A stretch of DNA of 15,338 bases from CAJXCL01 sp964394335 (GTDB lineage Bacteria > Nitrospinota > Nitrospinia > CAJXCL01), in the NCBI GenBank assembly GCA_964394335.1, contig CAYMVZ010000059.1:1-15338 (forward strand). The letters run 5' to 3'. The first letter of the stretch is position 1. The number at the start of each line of letters is the position of its first letter. A model generated the notes under the pieces. The model was given only the letters and a program-made list of their open reading frames with translations, was not told where the DNA came from and did not search any database. Shown one piece after another: positions 4,743-11,693 of the stretch. The translations under genes and the position numbers were made by a program.

Positions 4743-5801
4743 TCACACATTAAAACGAAAATTTATAATATCTCCATCCTGGACCACATACTTTTTCCCT
4801 TCCAGTCTGACAAGCCCCTTTTTTTTCCCTTCGCTCATGGAACCGCAGTTTTTAAAATCTTCATAAGAAATAATTTCCGCCCTGATAAATCCTCTTTCTA
4901 TGTCGGAATGAATTTCTCCTGCTGCATTTAAAGCATCAGTATCTTTTTTTACTGTCCAGGCTTTTACTTCATCCTTGCCCACAGTAAAGAATGAAATAAG
5001 TCCTAATAGACCGTAAGACGCCCGTATAAACTTATTCAGCCCCGGTTCTTCTATACCCATTTCTTTCATGAATTCTATTCTATCGCTTTCATCTAATTGG
5101 GCTATTTCCAACTCTATTTCCCCGCAAATACTGGTTACGGCCATATTCGGACATGCCTGGAGCTTTGAAATCTGCGGCAGTTCGCTTTCTAATTTACCCA
5201 GCCAGGTATCAGATATATTATAAATAACGATAACCGGCTTGATAGATAACATCTGGAATCCACTCAATAATTTTTTTTCTGTGCCGGTAAGTTCGAGATT
5301 TCGAAGAGGTGTCCCTGATTCAATAGTGTCTTTACAAGTAAGGAGCAATTTTTTTTCCTCCTCGTGGAGTAGGAGTTTCTTCCCTTTAGAAGACTTGTTA
5401 ATTCTTTCCAGGCGGTTTTCAATAGTCTGCAAATCAGCAAGGAGCAATTCTGACACCCACTCTTCTATATCTTTCACGGGAGAAAAATCCGCATCTTGCT
5501 CAAACAATTTGCAAACTACAGCCAAAGCGTCAGCCGTTTTCAACTGGTTCAGCGTTTCCGGTTGTTTTTCTAAAGAAGTAGATGTTTTTTCAAAGCCCGC
5601 GAAGTCGGTAAAGATTAGCTCTGCGTAAGTTGTTTTTTTTGGCTGAAAAAATCCTGAAAGGTAATCTATTCTCCGGTCCGGGACCTTTACCGTTCCGATA
5701 TTAGGTTTGTCGACGAGGTGGTGATCTTCAGCAGCCCGGGTCAAGGCTCTAAAAATAGTTGTTTTCCCAACAAAAGGTTTTCCCGTGACAGCAATCTTCA
5801 T
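4743..5801 (-). CDS. YchF/DUF933-like P-loop protein with C-terminal TGS domain
   Basis: YchF proteins are Obg-family P-loop NTPases, usually preferring ATP, that associate with ribosomes and stress responses. The 352-residue length and order fit. The P-loop is GKPFVGKTT (residues 7-15), the G3 segment DFAG (66-69), a coiled-coil insertion spans about 112-150, and a TGS/DUF933 domain spans from about 267 to 352. The TGS domain contains FFTVGKDEVKAWTVKK, AGEIHSDIERGFIRAEIISY and a YVVQDGDIINFRFNV end. It departs from canonical YchF. The P-loop is GKPFVGKT rather than GLPNVGKS, and the base-recognition motif is NISD (195-198) rather than N-x-x-E. I therefore treat it as a divergent paralogue. 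Its ATG overlaps the ymdB stop by 4 bp, suggesting translational coupling in the fthC-rny-ymdB operon. Confidence 0.85.
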   Translation of the reverse strand: MKIAVTGKPFVGKTTIFRALTRAAEDHHLVDKPNIGTVKVPDRRIDYLSGFFQPKKTTYAELIFTDFAGFEKTSTSLEKQPETLNQLKTADALAVVCKLFEQDADFSPVKDIEEWVSELLLADLQTIENRLERINKSSKGKKLLLHEEEKKLLLTCKDTIESGTPLRNLELTGTEKKLLSGFQMLSIKPVIVIYNISDTWLGKLESELPQISKLQACPNMAVTSICGEIELEIAQLDESDRIEFMKEMGIEEPGLNKFIRASYGLLGLISFFTVGKDEVKAWTVKKDTDALNAAGEIHSDIERGFIRAEIISYEDFKNCGSMSEGKKKGLVRLEGKKYVVQDGDIINFRFNV

Positions 5802-6580
5802 GAAGATGTTAATTGGATGCGTTTGATTTCTTTGGCAAGACCTGATTTTGAATCTATTTCAACCACTACACCGTTCAACTGGGTATCACCGCTCGCGACC
5901 GAAAACTTTTGCGGAATAGACGTTTTAAATCTAAAAATCGCAGTTTCTTTTTTCATACCGATTACAGAATCTATTGGGCCGGTCATTCCAGAATCTGTAA
6001 TATATGCTGTACCCTTAGGGAGAATTTTTTCGTCCGCAGTCTGGACATGCGTGTGAGATCCAATAATAGCGCTGACTCTTCCATCAAGGTACCAACCCAT
6101 GGCGATTTTCTCAGATGTTGCTTCCGCGTGCATATCCACTATGATGAATTTTGCTTTTTTTTTTAATTCCGGAATTTCCCTGTCGGCTGTTTGAAATGGG
6201 CAATCGAGGTTAGGCATAAATACCCGCCCCGCTAAATTTAAGATTCCGGCGTAAGTTCCATCAGAAAATCGGAACAAAGTAGAACCTGAGCCCGGCGCTC
6301 CTTTCGGGTAATTGGCAGGTCGGAGAAACCTGCTTTCTTTCGGCAAATACTCCAAAGCCTCTTTTTTATCCCAGATGTGATTGCCTGAACTCATCACATT
6401 AATTCCCATATCAAATAACGATTCGCCAACTTTACGCGTAATGCCGAATCCTCCGGCAGCATTTTCTCCATTGGCTATACAGAGATCAATTTTATATTTA
6501 TTTATCAGATTGTCCAGATACTGAGATAAAATGATTCTTCCCGGTTTACCAATAATATCCCCGATAAACAGCAATCTCAT
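5798..6580 (-). CDS. ymdB: YmdB-type metallophosphoesterase (TIGR00282)
   Basis: This family has a calcineurin-like fold with a di-metal centre; Bacillus YmdB hydrolyses 2',3'-cyclic nucleotides. The 260 residues are full length and the metal ligands are present: Asp8 in FIGDIIGKPGR, Glu39-Asn40 in NGENAAGGFG, Asn67-His68 in SSGNHIWD, His150 in DMHAE, and His175/His177 in GSHTHVQTAD. The ATG overlaps the rny stop codon (ATGA, 6577-6580) and the gene's own stop overlaps the next ATG in the same way. Genetic linkage of rny and ymdB is widespread and suggests a shared role in RNA turnover or in using the cyclic products of RNA decay. Confidence 0.95.
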   Translation of the reverse strand: MRLLFIGDIIGKPGRIILSQYLDNLINKYKIDLCIANGENAAGGFGITRKVGESLFDMGINVMSSGNHIWDKKEALEYLPKESRFLRPANYPKGAPGSGSTLFRFSDGTYAGILNLAGRVFMPNLDCPFQTADREIPELKKKAKFIIVDMHAEATSEKIAMGWYLDGRVSAIIGSHTHVQTADEKILPKGTAYITDSGMTGPIDSVIGMKKETAIFRFKTSIPQKFSVASGDTQLNGVVVEIDSKSGLAKEIKRIQLTSS

Positions 6581-8154
6581 CGAGCAAACTCCACAGCCCT
6601 GGTTTCTCTAATAACAGTGACTTTAACCTCACCGGGATAGGTCATTTCCTTTTCAATTTTTTTTGCAATATCTTTAGCTAAAAAATTTGAATCAGAATCA
6701 TTTAATGCCCCTGACTCCACAATCACTCGAACTTCACGTCCCGCTTGAATAGCAAAGGTTTTTTCTACTCCTTTGAAAGAGTCTCCTATTTCTTCCAATT
6801 TGCTTAATCGCTTGACATAGCTTTCCAGCATTTCTCGCCGGGCTCCAGGCCTTGAGGCGGATAACGTGTCTGCAGCTGCCACCAGGATTGAAATGGGCGA
6901 AATGGGCTCAACATCTTCATGGTGAGATGCCATAGCGTTGATAACAATTTTATGTTCATTATACCTTCTCGCAATATCCGCGCCTATCTGGGTATGAGTT
7001 CCATCCGTCTGATGGTCAATAGCCTTTCCAAGATCATGCAGCAGACCTGCTCGCTTTGCCAGCTTTTGATCCATGCCTAATTCTGCAGCCATAATTCCAC
7101 AAAGAAAGGCAACTTCTTTTGAATGCAATAAGACGTTCTGAGAGTAGCTGGTTCTATATTTAAGTCTGCCCAACAGCTTCAGTTCTTCCAAATGCATTGA
7201 ATCAATTCCTACCTCCTGCACAGCCCTTTCACCCAGTTCCCTGATTTTTGTATCCATTTCTTTTTTCGCTTTATTCACAATTTCTTCTATTCTGCCTGGA
7301 TGAATCCTTCCATCAGCAATTAATCGCTCCAAAGCAATTTTGGCCACCTCACGGCGAATAGGATCAAAACCGGACAAAATGACCGCTTCCGGAGTATCAT
7401 CAATAATCAGGTCGATTCCGGTGGCCTGCTCTAATGCCCTGATATTCCGTCCCTCTCTGCCTATTATTCGGCCCTTCATATCATCTCCGGGCAGATCCAC
7501 GATTGATATTGTAGTTTCAGATACATGATCCGATGCTATTTTCTCGATAGCCTGGCTAATAATCCATCGAGATTTTTCATTAGCAGTTTCTTTTGTTTTG
7601 TCCTCTATCTCTTTCAGTTGAGTGTTGGCGTCATTTCTGGCCTCTTGAAGCAGCTGAACTTTTATCTCAGATTTTGCTTCATCACTGGTCATTCCGGAGA
7701 TTTTTTCTAATTTTGCCAATTCTTCGGTCAGTAAATTATTAAGATTTTTTTCCTTTTTATTTGTCCGCTCTTCAGCCTCGGAAATTCCTCTCTGGTGTTT
7801 TTGAAGGTCCTTCTCTTTATTCTCCAAAACCTCCTGTTTTTTTAACAGGTTGTCCTCTTTCACAATTAACATTCGTTCAAGATTTTTAATTTCATTTCTC
7901 TTATTTTTTGATTCTCTTTCTAAGTCCGACTTCATCTTGTATTGTTTTTCTCTTGCCCCAATCGCTGCCTCATGTTTGATATTTTCAGCTTCTTTTTCAG
8001 CCTCTTTTATAATATTTTGCGAGAGGCTTTTAGCTTCCCGATTTTTCAGTTCTACCAAAAATTTTCTTAGAAAATACCCGATTAACAGAAAAACAAAGCC
8101 AACTGCAGCAACAACTATGATTGCCTGAGGCGTTACATGTTGAATTCCAAACAT
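6577..8154 (-). CDS. rny: Ribonuclease Y
   Basis: RNase Y is the membrane-anchored endoribonuclease that starts mRNA decay in bacteria lacking RNase E as main decay enzyme. The 525-residue protein has the full architecture. One N-terminal membrane helix spans about 9-33. A long Lys/Glu-rich coiled coil spans about 36-200. A KH domain contains GRIIGREGRN (228-237). An HD domain has the catalytic pair His373-Asp374 (LLHDLGKAIDH) and the second His-His at 411-412 (SHHED). The C-terminal domain ends VTVIRETRAVEFAR, the usual family ending. A strong GGAGGG stands 10 nt before the ATG at 8154, inside the end of fthC, and the gap to fthC is only 4 nt. It is co-transcribed with ymdB and the ychF-like gene. 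Confidence 0.98.
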   Translation of the reverse strand: MFGIQHVTPQAIIVVAAVGFVFLLIGYFLRKFLVELKNREAKSLSQNIIKEAEKEAENIKHEAAIGAREKQYKMKSDLERESKNKRNEIKNLERMLIVKEDNLLKKQEVLENKEKDLQKHQRGISEAEERTNKKEKNLNNLLTEELAKLEKISGMTSDEAKSEIKVQLLQEARNDANTQLKEIEDKTKETANEKSRWIISQAIEKIASDHVSETTISIVDLPGDDMKGRIIGREGRNIRALEQATGIDLIIDDTPEAVILSGFDPIRREVAKIALERLIADGRIHPGRIEEIVNKAKKEMDTKIRELGERAVQEVGIDSMHLEELKLLGRLKYRTSYSQNVLLHSKEVAFLCGIMAAELGMDQKLAKRAGLLHDLGKAIDHQTDGTHTQIGADIARRYNEHKIVINAMASHHEDVEPISPISILVAAADTLSASRPGARREMLESYVKRLSKLEEIGDSFKGVEKTFAIQAGREVRVIVESGALNDSDSNFLAKDIAKKIEKEMTYPGEVKVTVIRETRAVEFAR

Positions 8155-8158
8155 TTTA

Positions 8159-8758
8159 TTAACCCTCCTTACATGAAATAATTCTATTTTCTGTAATTAT
8201 CTTGTGCATTGGAATATCGTGGCTGGAAAGAGTGATTTCGTCAACAATCTGATACTCAAATGCAAGAGCAATTATAGATTTACAGGACGGAACTGATGCC
8301 AGAAATTTGTCATAAAATCCCTTCCCGGATCCAATTCGTCCCCCTCTTTTATCAAAAGCCAGGCCAGGAACAACTATCAAGTCAATCGCATTTTCATCTT
8401 TAAGTAAATTCGGCTCATTTACTTTTGGTTGATATATTCCAAACGGCCCTTTTTCCAACTCATTATTAATGTCGTACACCCTGAAAAAAGAAATTCTCCC
8501 TTTCAAAGCATTAACAGCAGGCAAATAAACTGCTATATTTTTTTTTATACAGGTGTTGATAATGTTTTTTGTTTGAACCTCTTTGCTACCGGCCATATAG
8601 ATCAATAAATTTTTAATCTTTCCAGCTTCTGTTAATTTAAAATAATTTTTTTCTACTTCTCCGCTTTTTGAAATAATTTCAGATTCATCAAGTGATTCCC
8701 TGATTTTTCGTATTTTTTCTCTAATGAAAATTTTCGATGTTTTCTTATGCATCAGCAT
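8159..8758 (-). CDS. fthC: 5-formyltetrahydrofolate cyclo-ligase
   Basis: The enzyme (MTHFS, also called YgfA) uses ATP to convert 5-formyl-THF to 5,10-methenyl-THF, returning this stored folate to one-carbon metabolism. The 199 residues are of family length. The N-terminal basic helix (KIFIREKIRKIRESLDE) and the diagnostic C-terminal ATP/substrate motif VVPGLAFDKRGGRIGSGKGFYD (residues 129-150) are clear in order, with GxRxGxGxGxYD intact. ATG 8758 was chosen; an ATG two codons in (8752) is also possible. In many bacteria this gene follows the 6S RNA gene, and here 6S lies ~500 bp upstream on the same strand. The 8760-8939 spacer holds nothing I recognise. Confidence 0.95.
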   Translation of the reverse strand: MLMHKKTSKIFIREKIRKIRESLDESEIISKSGEVEKNYFKLTEAGKIKNLLIYMAGSKEVQTKNIINTCIKKNIAVYLPAVNALKGRISFFRVYDINNELEKGPFGIYQPKVNEPNLLKDENAIDLIVVPGLAFDKRGGRIGSGKGFYDKFLASVPSCKSIIALAFEYQIVDEITLSSHDIPMHKIITENRIISCKEG

Positions 8759-8939
8759 TAGTTTATATCTCTACAGTTTTTTTAATATATACGAATGTAA
8801 TAAAAGATTTAACCAACCGCAAAGTCAGAGAGAATAATATTATTTTTCAAACAAGTTAACGTTTTTGTCTTTGAGGCTAATTTATAGAAAGGTTTTAAAG
8901 AATGATTTGGGTTGAAAGGGGATGTGTGAAAAATATATC

Positions 8940-9182
8940 TTAAAAAAACAAAGGGGAAAAAATTACTTCATTCTCCCGTGGAGTCTTTTTTAAAATCAAA
9001 CCATTTTTTAATTTCACCTTGTCTGCTAATAAAATCTGTTTAAGACCGACAGTTTTTGAAAGATCAGAAAAACAGATTTTAGCATTAAGATTCTGCGTAA
9101 CTAAACAAAAGGTATTTTTTAAAAAACAGAATGATATAAGCGATATATCATAAGTTTTTCTAACAATATCTAATTTAACCAT
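8940..9182 (-). CDS. Small unrecognised ORF between 6S RNA and fthC
   Basis: The 80-codon frame starts at ATG 9182 with GGGATG about 6 nt upstream. The product is Lys/Leu/Phe-rich and has no recognisable domain, signal peptide or membrane helix. In related gene orders this neighbourhood carries zapA. The first dozen residues (MVKLDIVRKTYDI) faintly recall a ZapA start, but the rest lacks the long helix and conserved residues. It may be a small lineage-specific protein, a decayed zapA or a chance frame. Confidence 0.35.
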   Translation of the reverse strand: MVKLDIVRKTYDISLISFCFLKNTFCLVTQNLNAKICFSDLSKTVGLKQILLADKVKLKNGLILKKTPRENEVIFSPLFF

Positions 9183-9265
9183 TCACATCCCAACTTCATT
9201 TAACTCAAAAACCTTTCACCAATAAAAAGCCTTAAATAACTAATATATAAAAATTTATTTAAAAA

Positions 9266-9441
9266 TTTCCCCCGCTATTGTGCCGCTACATTTAGTTTTT
9301 TGATCCCGGTATACCAGGTGGGATCCCAATGCTGCTGCTTCAGGCTTCCCCGCAAAGGGCATGCACACCACAGAGCTCAGAGACCCCATTCTAAAAGTGT
9401 TGGAACAAAAAACCAAACCATATCGTACACAGCAGGGGAGA
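9266..9441 (-). ncRNA. ssrS: 6S RNA
   Basis: 6S RNA mimics an open promoter and sequesters the housekeeping RNA polymerase holoenzyme in stationary phase. The minus-strand transcript, about 175 nt, has a closing stem from CCCCTGCTGTG at its 5' end and a CACAATAGCGGGG end. The 3' half matches E. coli 6S block for block: GTGCATGCCCTTTGCGGGGA then AGCCTGAAGCAGCAG parallels GAGCATGCTCGGTCCGTCCG then AGAAGCC. The hairpin CACCTGGTATACCGGGATCA parallels CACCTTGAACCAAGGGTTCA. A TTGACA lies on the minus strand at 9480-9475, about 35 bp before the inferred start, with no good -10. A palindrome (GGAGATT at 9437-9443, AATCTCC at 9450-9456) overlaps the 5' end. Linkage to fthC supports the call. End coordinates are approximate. 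Confidence 0.87.
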
Positions 9442-9456
9442 TTTAATTTAATCTCC

Positions 9457-9810
9457 TCGTAATTTAAATTACCATGTCAATTTACTTTTTTCAAGCTAAA
9501 AATTGCTTTGTTTAATAATGACTTTTCACCGTTAGAATTTCCAGATTGTTATTATTACTGACCAAGGCAAGTAATTTACAAACAATTTCTAACAAGGTCT
9601 ACTTTAAGGAAGATCACTTTTCTGATAATATTAGTATTTACAGTTTAATTAATCATGAAAGTGTTTAGCGAGCGCATTCCCCGTAGCTTGCAGAGCTAAG
9701 CTCAGCTTTGCTGCGGGGTTAGCGAGAGACACCCTCCGACTCAGGGGGGGTGTATATACCCTACACTGAAGATTTCCCGTAGCTTGCTAAGGGGAGCTTC
9801 AATTTTACCT
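9457..9810. other. Spacer between 6S RNA and radical SAM gene
   Basis: No gene is visible. The left part (9457-9660) is plain AT-rich sequence that must hold the promoters of both divergent units, though only the minus-strand TTGACA at 9475-9480 stands out. The right part (9665-9796) is the GC-rich palindrome cluster listed separately. Confidence 0.6.
9665..9796. repeat. GC-rich palindrome cluster before the radical SAM gene
   Basis: Three structures follow each other. First, CCCCGTAGC (9679-9687) pairs with GCTGCGGGG (9710-9718) with one G-T wobble. Its 22-nt interior contains a smaller GAGCT/AGCTC dyad, and the whole is flanked by direct repeats TTAGCGAG (9665-9672, 9719-9726). Second, CACCCTCC (9730-9737) pairs with GGGGGGTG (9745-9752), again with one G-T wobble, and is followed by the palindrome GTATATAC. 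Third, TCCCGTAGCTTGC (9775-9787) repeats the left arm of the first structure and is followed by TAAGGGGAGCTTCA. This is a mosaic of a dispersed palindromic repeat. The last unit overlaps the GGGGAG that may act as the ribosome-binding site of the next gene. Confidence 0.6.
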
Positions 9811-10935
9811 ATGATGAATGTTAATTCTCTATACCTGTCTTTAACAAAACTCTATTCTTTTCTTCAGACTCCTCTTTTAAATAAGTTTGCTCTTCCACCG
9901 TTACAAGCTTTTTTTGATGTAACGTACCGGTGCAACCTAAGGTGTAATATGTGCCATTCCCTGTCATTAATAGAAGATTCTTTTGCTCCTGATAATAACA
10001 AAAAGGAACTTACATCCGAGCAAATAATAAAAATAATTCTTCAGTTACCGCGAAATACGCTGATCACATTTACAGGGGGGGAACCTTTTCTCAGAAAAGA
10101 CATGGTTGATATTTTAACTTCAGCATGTAAAAGCTACAAATGTCATATTATTACAAATGGAACATTGATTGATGAGAAAACCGGCTGTTCGTTGATTGAA
10201 TTGAGATCACGGTCGTTAATAATGCCGGGCCTTATGATGGTTGGTGTCTCTCTTGAAGGGCCAGAGGAAGTTCACGATGAGATTGTCGCGAAAAAAGGAT
10301 CATTCCAAAAGGCAATTTCAGCGATTAAGCTAATCCAAAAACAAAAGGAACATTTACGTTCTCTTTACCCGATGATTCACCTTACCACTGTGATAACAAG
10401 CAAGAGCGCTCCCCACCTGAGCTATATTTATTCATTAGCAAAAGATTTAAAGTTGGATTATTGCAATTTTGTTTTGGAAAATTCATCTGTGTTTTCTCGC
10501 GACAGGCAGACCAACAATTTTTCTTCGCTCTACCAAAGTCCTTCCTCTTCCTCAAAAGTCGATCAGGAACTCCTGCGTTCTCAATTGGATCGTTTAGAAG
10601 AACTTGCTTCTAATAATGTTACACCGCGAATTCGGTTTTCACCCGTCAAAATCAGCCAACAGGAAATTGTCAGGCATTATTCCACAGGACTCGACCCTAA
10701 AGATTACAGGTGTTATGTCCCCTGGAGCAAAATTGGTTTTTCCGCATTTGGTGACGTCATTTGCTGTCCACATATTAAAATCGGCAATGCCATTGAAAAC
10801 AATTATGATACCTTATGGAACAGCCTTCCATATAAAACTTTCAGAGAGAAGTTAAAAAAAGAAAAATCTTTTCCTTGTTGTCCTGGTTGTTGCTACTCTG
10901 AATATGTCGGCAGAGGGGAGAAGACAGTAGACTGA
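9811..10935 (+). CDS. Radical SAM protein with SPASM-type C-terminal cluster domain
   Basis: The 374-residue protein has the radical SAM cluster motif Cys41-x3-Cys45-x2-Cys48 (RCNLRCNMC), the SAM-binding TFTGGEPFLRKD segment, and a barrel running to about residue 280. The C-terminal region contains RCYVPWSKIGF, GDVICCPHIKIGN and CCPGCC (356-361), the Cys pattern of a SPASM/Twitch domain that binds auxiliary Fe-S clusters. Such proteins modify peptides or act as anaerobic sulfatase/dehydrogenase maturases and similar enzymes; the substrate cannot be told here. I prefer ATG 9811 (or 9814) to the TTG at 9784, because AAGGGGAG lies ~14 nt upstream. No precursor peptide or partner gene is adjacent. 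The last residues (GRGEKTVD) are encoded by a repeat (AGAAGACAG at 10919 and 10940), so the native end may be altered. Confidence 0.85.
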   Translation: MMNVNSLYLSLTKLYSFLQTPLLNKFALPPLQAFFDVTYRCNLRCNMCHSLSLIEDSFAPDNNKKELTSEQIIKIILQLPRNTLITFTGGEPFLRKDMVDILTSACKSYKCHIITNGTLIDEKTGCSLIELRSRSLIMPGLMMVGVSLEGPEEVHDEIVAKKGSFQKAISAIKLIQKQKEHLRSLYPMIHLTTVITSKSAPHLSYIYSLAKDLKLDYCNFVLENSSVFSRDRQTNNFSSLYQSPSSSSKVDQELLRSQLDRLEELASNNVTPRIRFSPVKISQQEIVRHYSTGLDPKDYRCYVPWSKIGFSAFGDVICCPHIKIGNAIENNYDTLWNSLPYKTFREKLKKEKSFPCCPGCCYSEYVGRGEKTVD

Positions 10936-11015
10936 TGGCAGAAGACAGATGACAATTAACAAAATCCTTAATTAACCTCAGTGATTTTTGTGTCCTTTGC
11001 TGTTATATAGATTTT

Positions 11016-11042
11016 TAACCACGAATTGAGACGAATTACGCC
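11016..11042 (+). repeat. AACCACGAATT dispersed repeat, half copy
   Basis: TTAACCACGAATTGAGACGA followed by ATTACGC resembles the arms of the palindromic element at 13619-13672 (AAACCAC-AATTA). It lies in the spacer between the radical SAM gene and hicB. Only one arm is seen here. Confidence 0.35.
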
Positions 11043-11101
11043 AAGTATTTTTTTCCATTCCTTTGATTTTCTGATATCATAATCTCATTCGAGGTGCATT
11101 T

Positions 11102-11263
11102 ATGAAATATAAGGTAGTATTGAAAAAGTTGGACGAAGGATACAGCGTTTCTTGTCCTGGCTTGCCTGGTTGTTGGTCGCAGGGAAAAACAGAAGAGGAA
11201 GCGGTTGACAATATTCGAGAGGCGATTCAAGAATATCTGACTGCTGTCCATTCCTCGAAATAA
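11102..11263 (+). CDS. hicB: HicB-type antitoxin (short form)
   Basis: The 53-residue protein begins MKYKVVLKKLDEGYSVSCPG and continues LPGCWSQGKTEEEAVDNIRE AIQEYL. This is the N-terminal ribonuclease-H-like fold of HicB antitoxins (Y-x-V-x-V-P-x-L-P-G-C-x-S-x-G-x-T-x-E-E-A), which neutralise the HicA mRNA interferase. GAGGTG lies 6 nt before the ATG. No C-terminal DNA-binding domain is present, so this is the short type normally encoded just upstream of hicA. Only a stub of hicA remains downstream (11269-11343). The antitoxin is therefore an orphan, possibly retained to counter a HicA toxin elsewhere, or simply in decay. Confidence 0.85.
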   Translation: MKYKVVLKKLDEGYSVSCPGLPGCWSQGKTEEEAVDNIREAIQEYLTAVHSSK

Positions 11264-11268
11264 ACCTG

Positions 11269-11343
11269 ATTAATGCTTTTACAATGGGTGGTATTGTACG
11301 CGATACGGGACTCACATTTGAAAACTTTAAAAAGCTTCTTTAA
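11269..11343 (+). pseudogene. HicA toxin C-terminal stub
   Basis: Directly after hicB, an open frame reads INAFTMGGIVRDTGLTFENF then KKLL and a TAA at 11341. It matches the end of HicA proteins (typically G-T-L-R-x-I-x-R-x-A/T-G-L-T-x-E-E-F-x-x-L-L). The preceding ~40-60 residues are missing, including the double-stranded-RNA-binding-like core and catalytic His (G-S-H-x). No start codon with a ribosome-binding site serves it. I read it as a deletion remnant of a hicBA toxin-antitoxin pair. Confidence 0.65.
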
Positions 11344-11417
11344 ACAGATTTGAAGTTGCTGTGGTCTGCCAGCTTTAGCTTATTGACATAGAAAAATATA
11401 TTTGATATAAGTATCTG

Positions 11418-11562
11418 ACCTTCGGGGCGGGGCGGAATTCCCCACCGGCGGTAAACCCTGTTTAACAGGGTAAAGCCCGCGACCCAAATGATGGATTTTT
11501 TTTCATTTGGCTGATCCGGTCAAAGTCCGGAGCCGACAGTTATAGTCTGGATGGGAGAAGGT
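11418..11562 (+). promoter_or_regulatory. FMN riboswitch (RFN element)
   Basis: All conserved RFN blocks are present in order. TTCGGGGCGGGGCGGAATTC (11421-11440) is followed by CCCACCGGCGGTAAA. An extra hairpin CCCTGTTTAACAGGG comes next, then AAAGCCCGCGACCC. A variable stem follows with CAAATGATGG and CATTTGG arms, then CCGGAGCCGACAGTTATAG and TCTGGATGGGAGAAGG. P1 is closed by ACCTTC (11418-11423) and GAAGGT (11557-11562). FMN binding is expected to reduce expression of the riboflavin operon that starts at 11694. The platform downstream contains hairpins at 11565-11587 and 11618-11641 and the terminator at 11649-11683. Confidence 0.97.
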
Positions 11563-11648
11563 GACCTCGTTAGAAATTCTAACGGGGAAAAAGGGAAACC
11601 TTGAGAGTATCCTTATTTGCAGAGGTATTGTTGCCCCTGCATTAATGT

Positions 11649-11683
11649 CCCGAAGAGTTTATAGATTCTTCGGGTTTTTTTTT
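11649..11683 (+). terminator. Riboswitch-controlled intrinsic terminator
   Basis: CCCGAAGA (11649-11656) pairs with TCTTCGGG (11667-11674), followed by nine T (11675-11683). It sits between the FMN aptamer and ribD, only 10 nt before the ribD ATG. This is the expected off-switch: when FMN is bound, transcription stops here. Confidence 0.9.
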
Positions 11684-11693
11684 GGCTAAAAAT

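Noticed and set aside
8940..9182. Calling the small ORF zapA
   Set aside because: Apart from position and a faint similarity in the first dozen residues, it lacks the ZapA helix and conserved residues.
9784..9810. TTG start nine codons upstream for the radical SAM protein
   Set aside because: The extra codons are encoded by the palindromic repeat, no ribosome-binding site precedes the TTG, and AAGGGGAG fits the ATG at 9811 better.
11036..11315. Two minus-strand frames of 71 codons opposite hicB
   Set aside because: Both are antisense to the HicB frame, which has a ribosome-binding site and family motifs; neither resembles a known protein.
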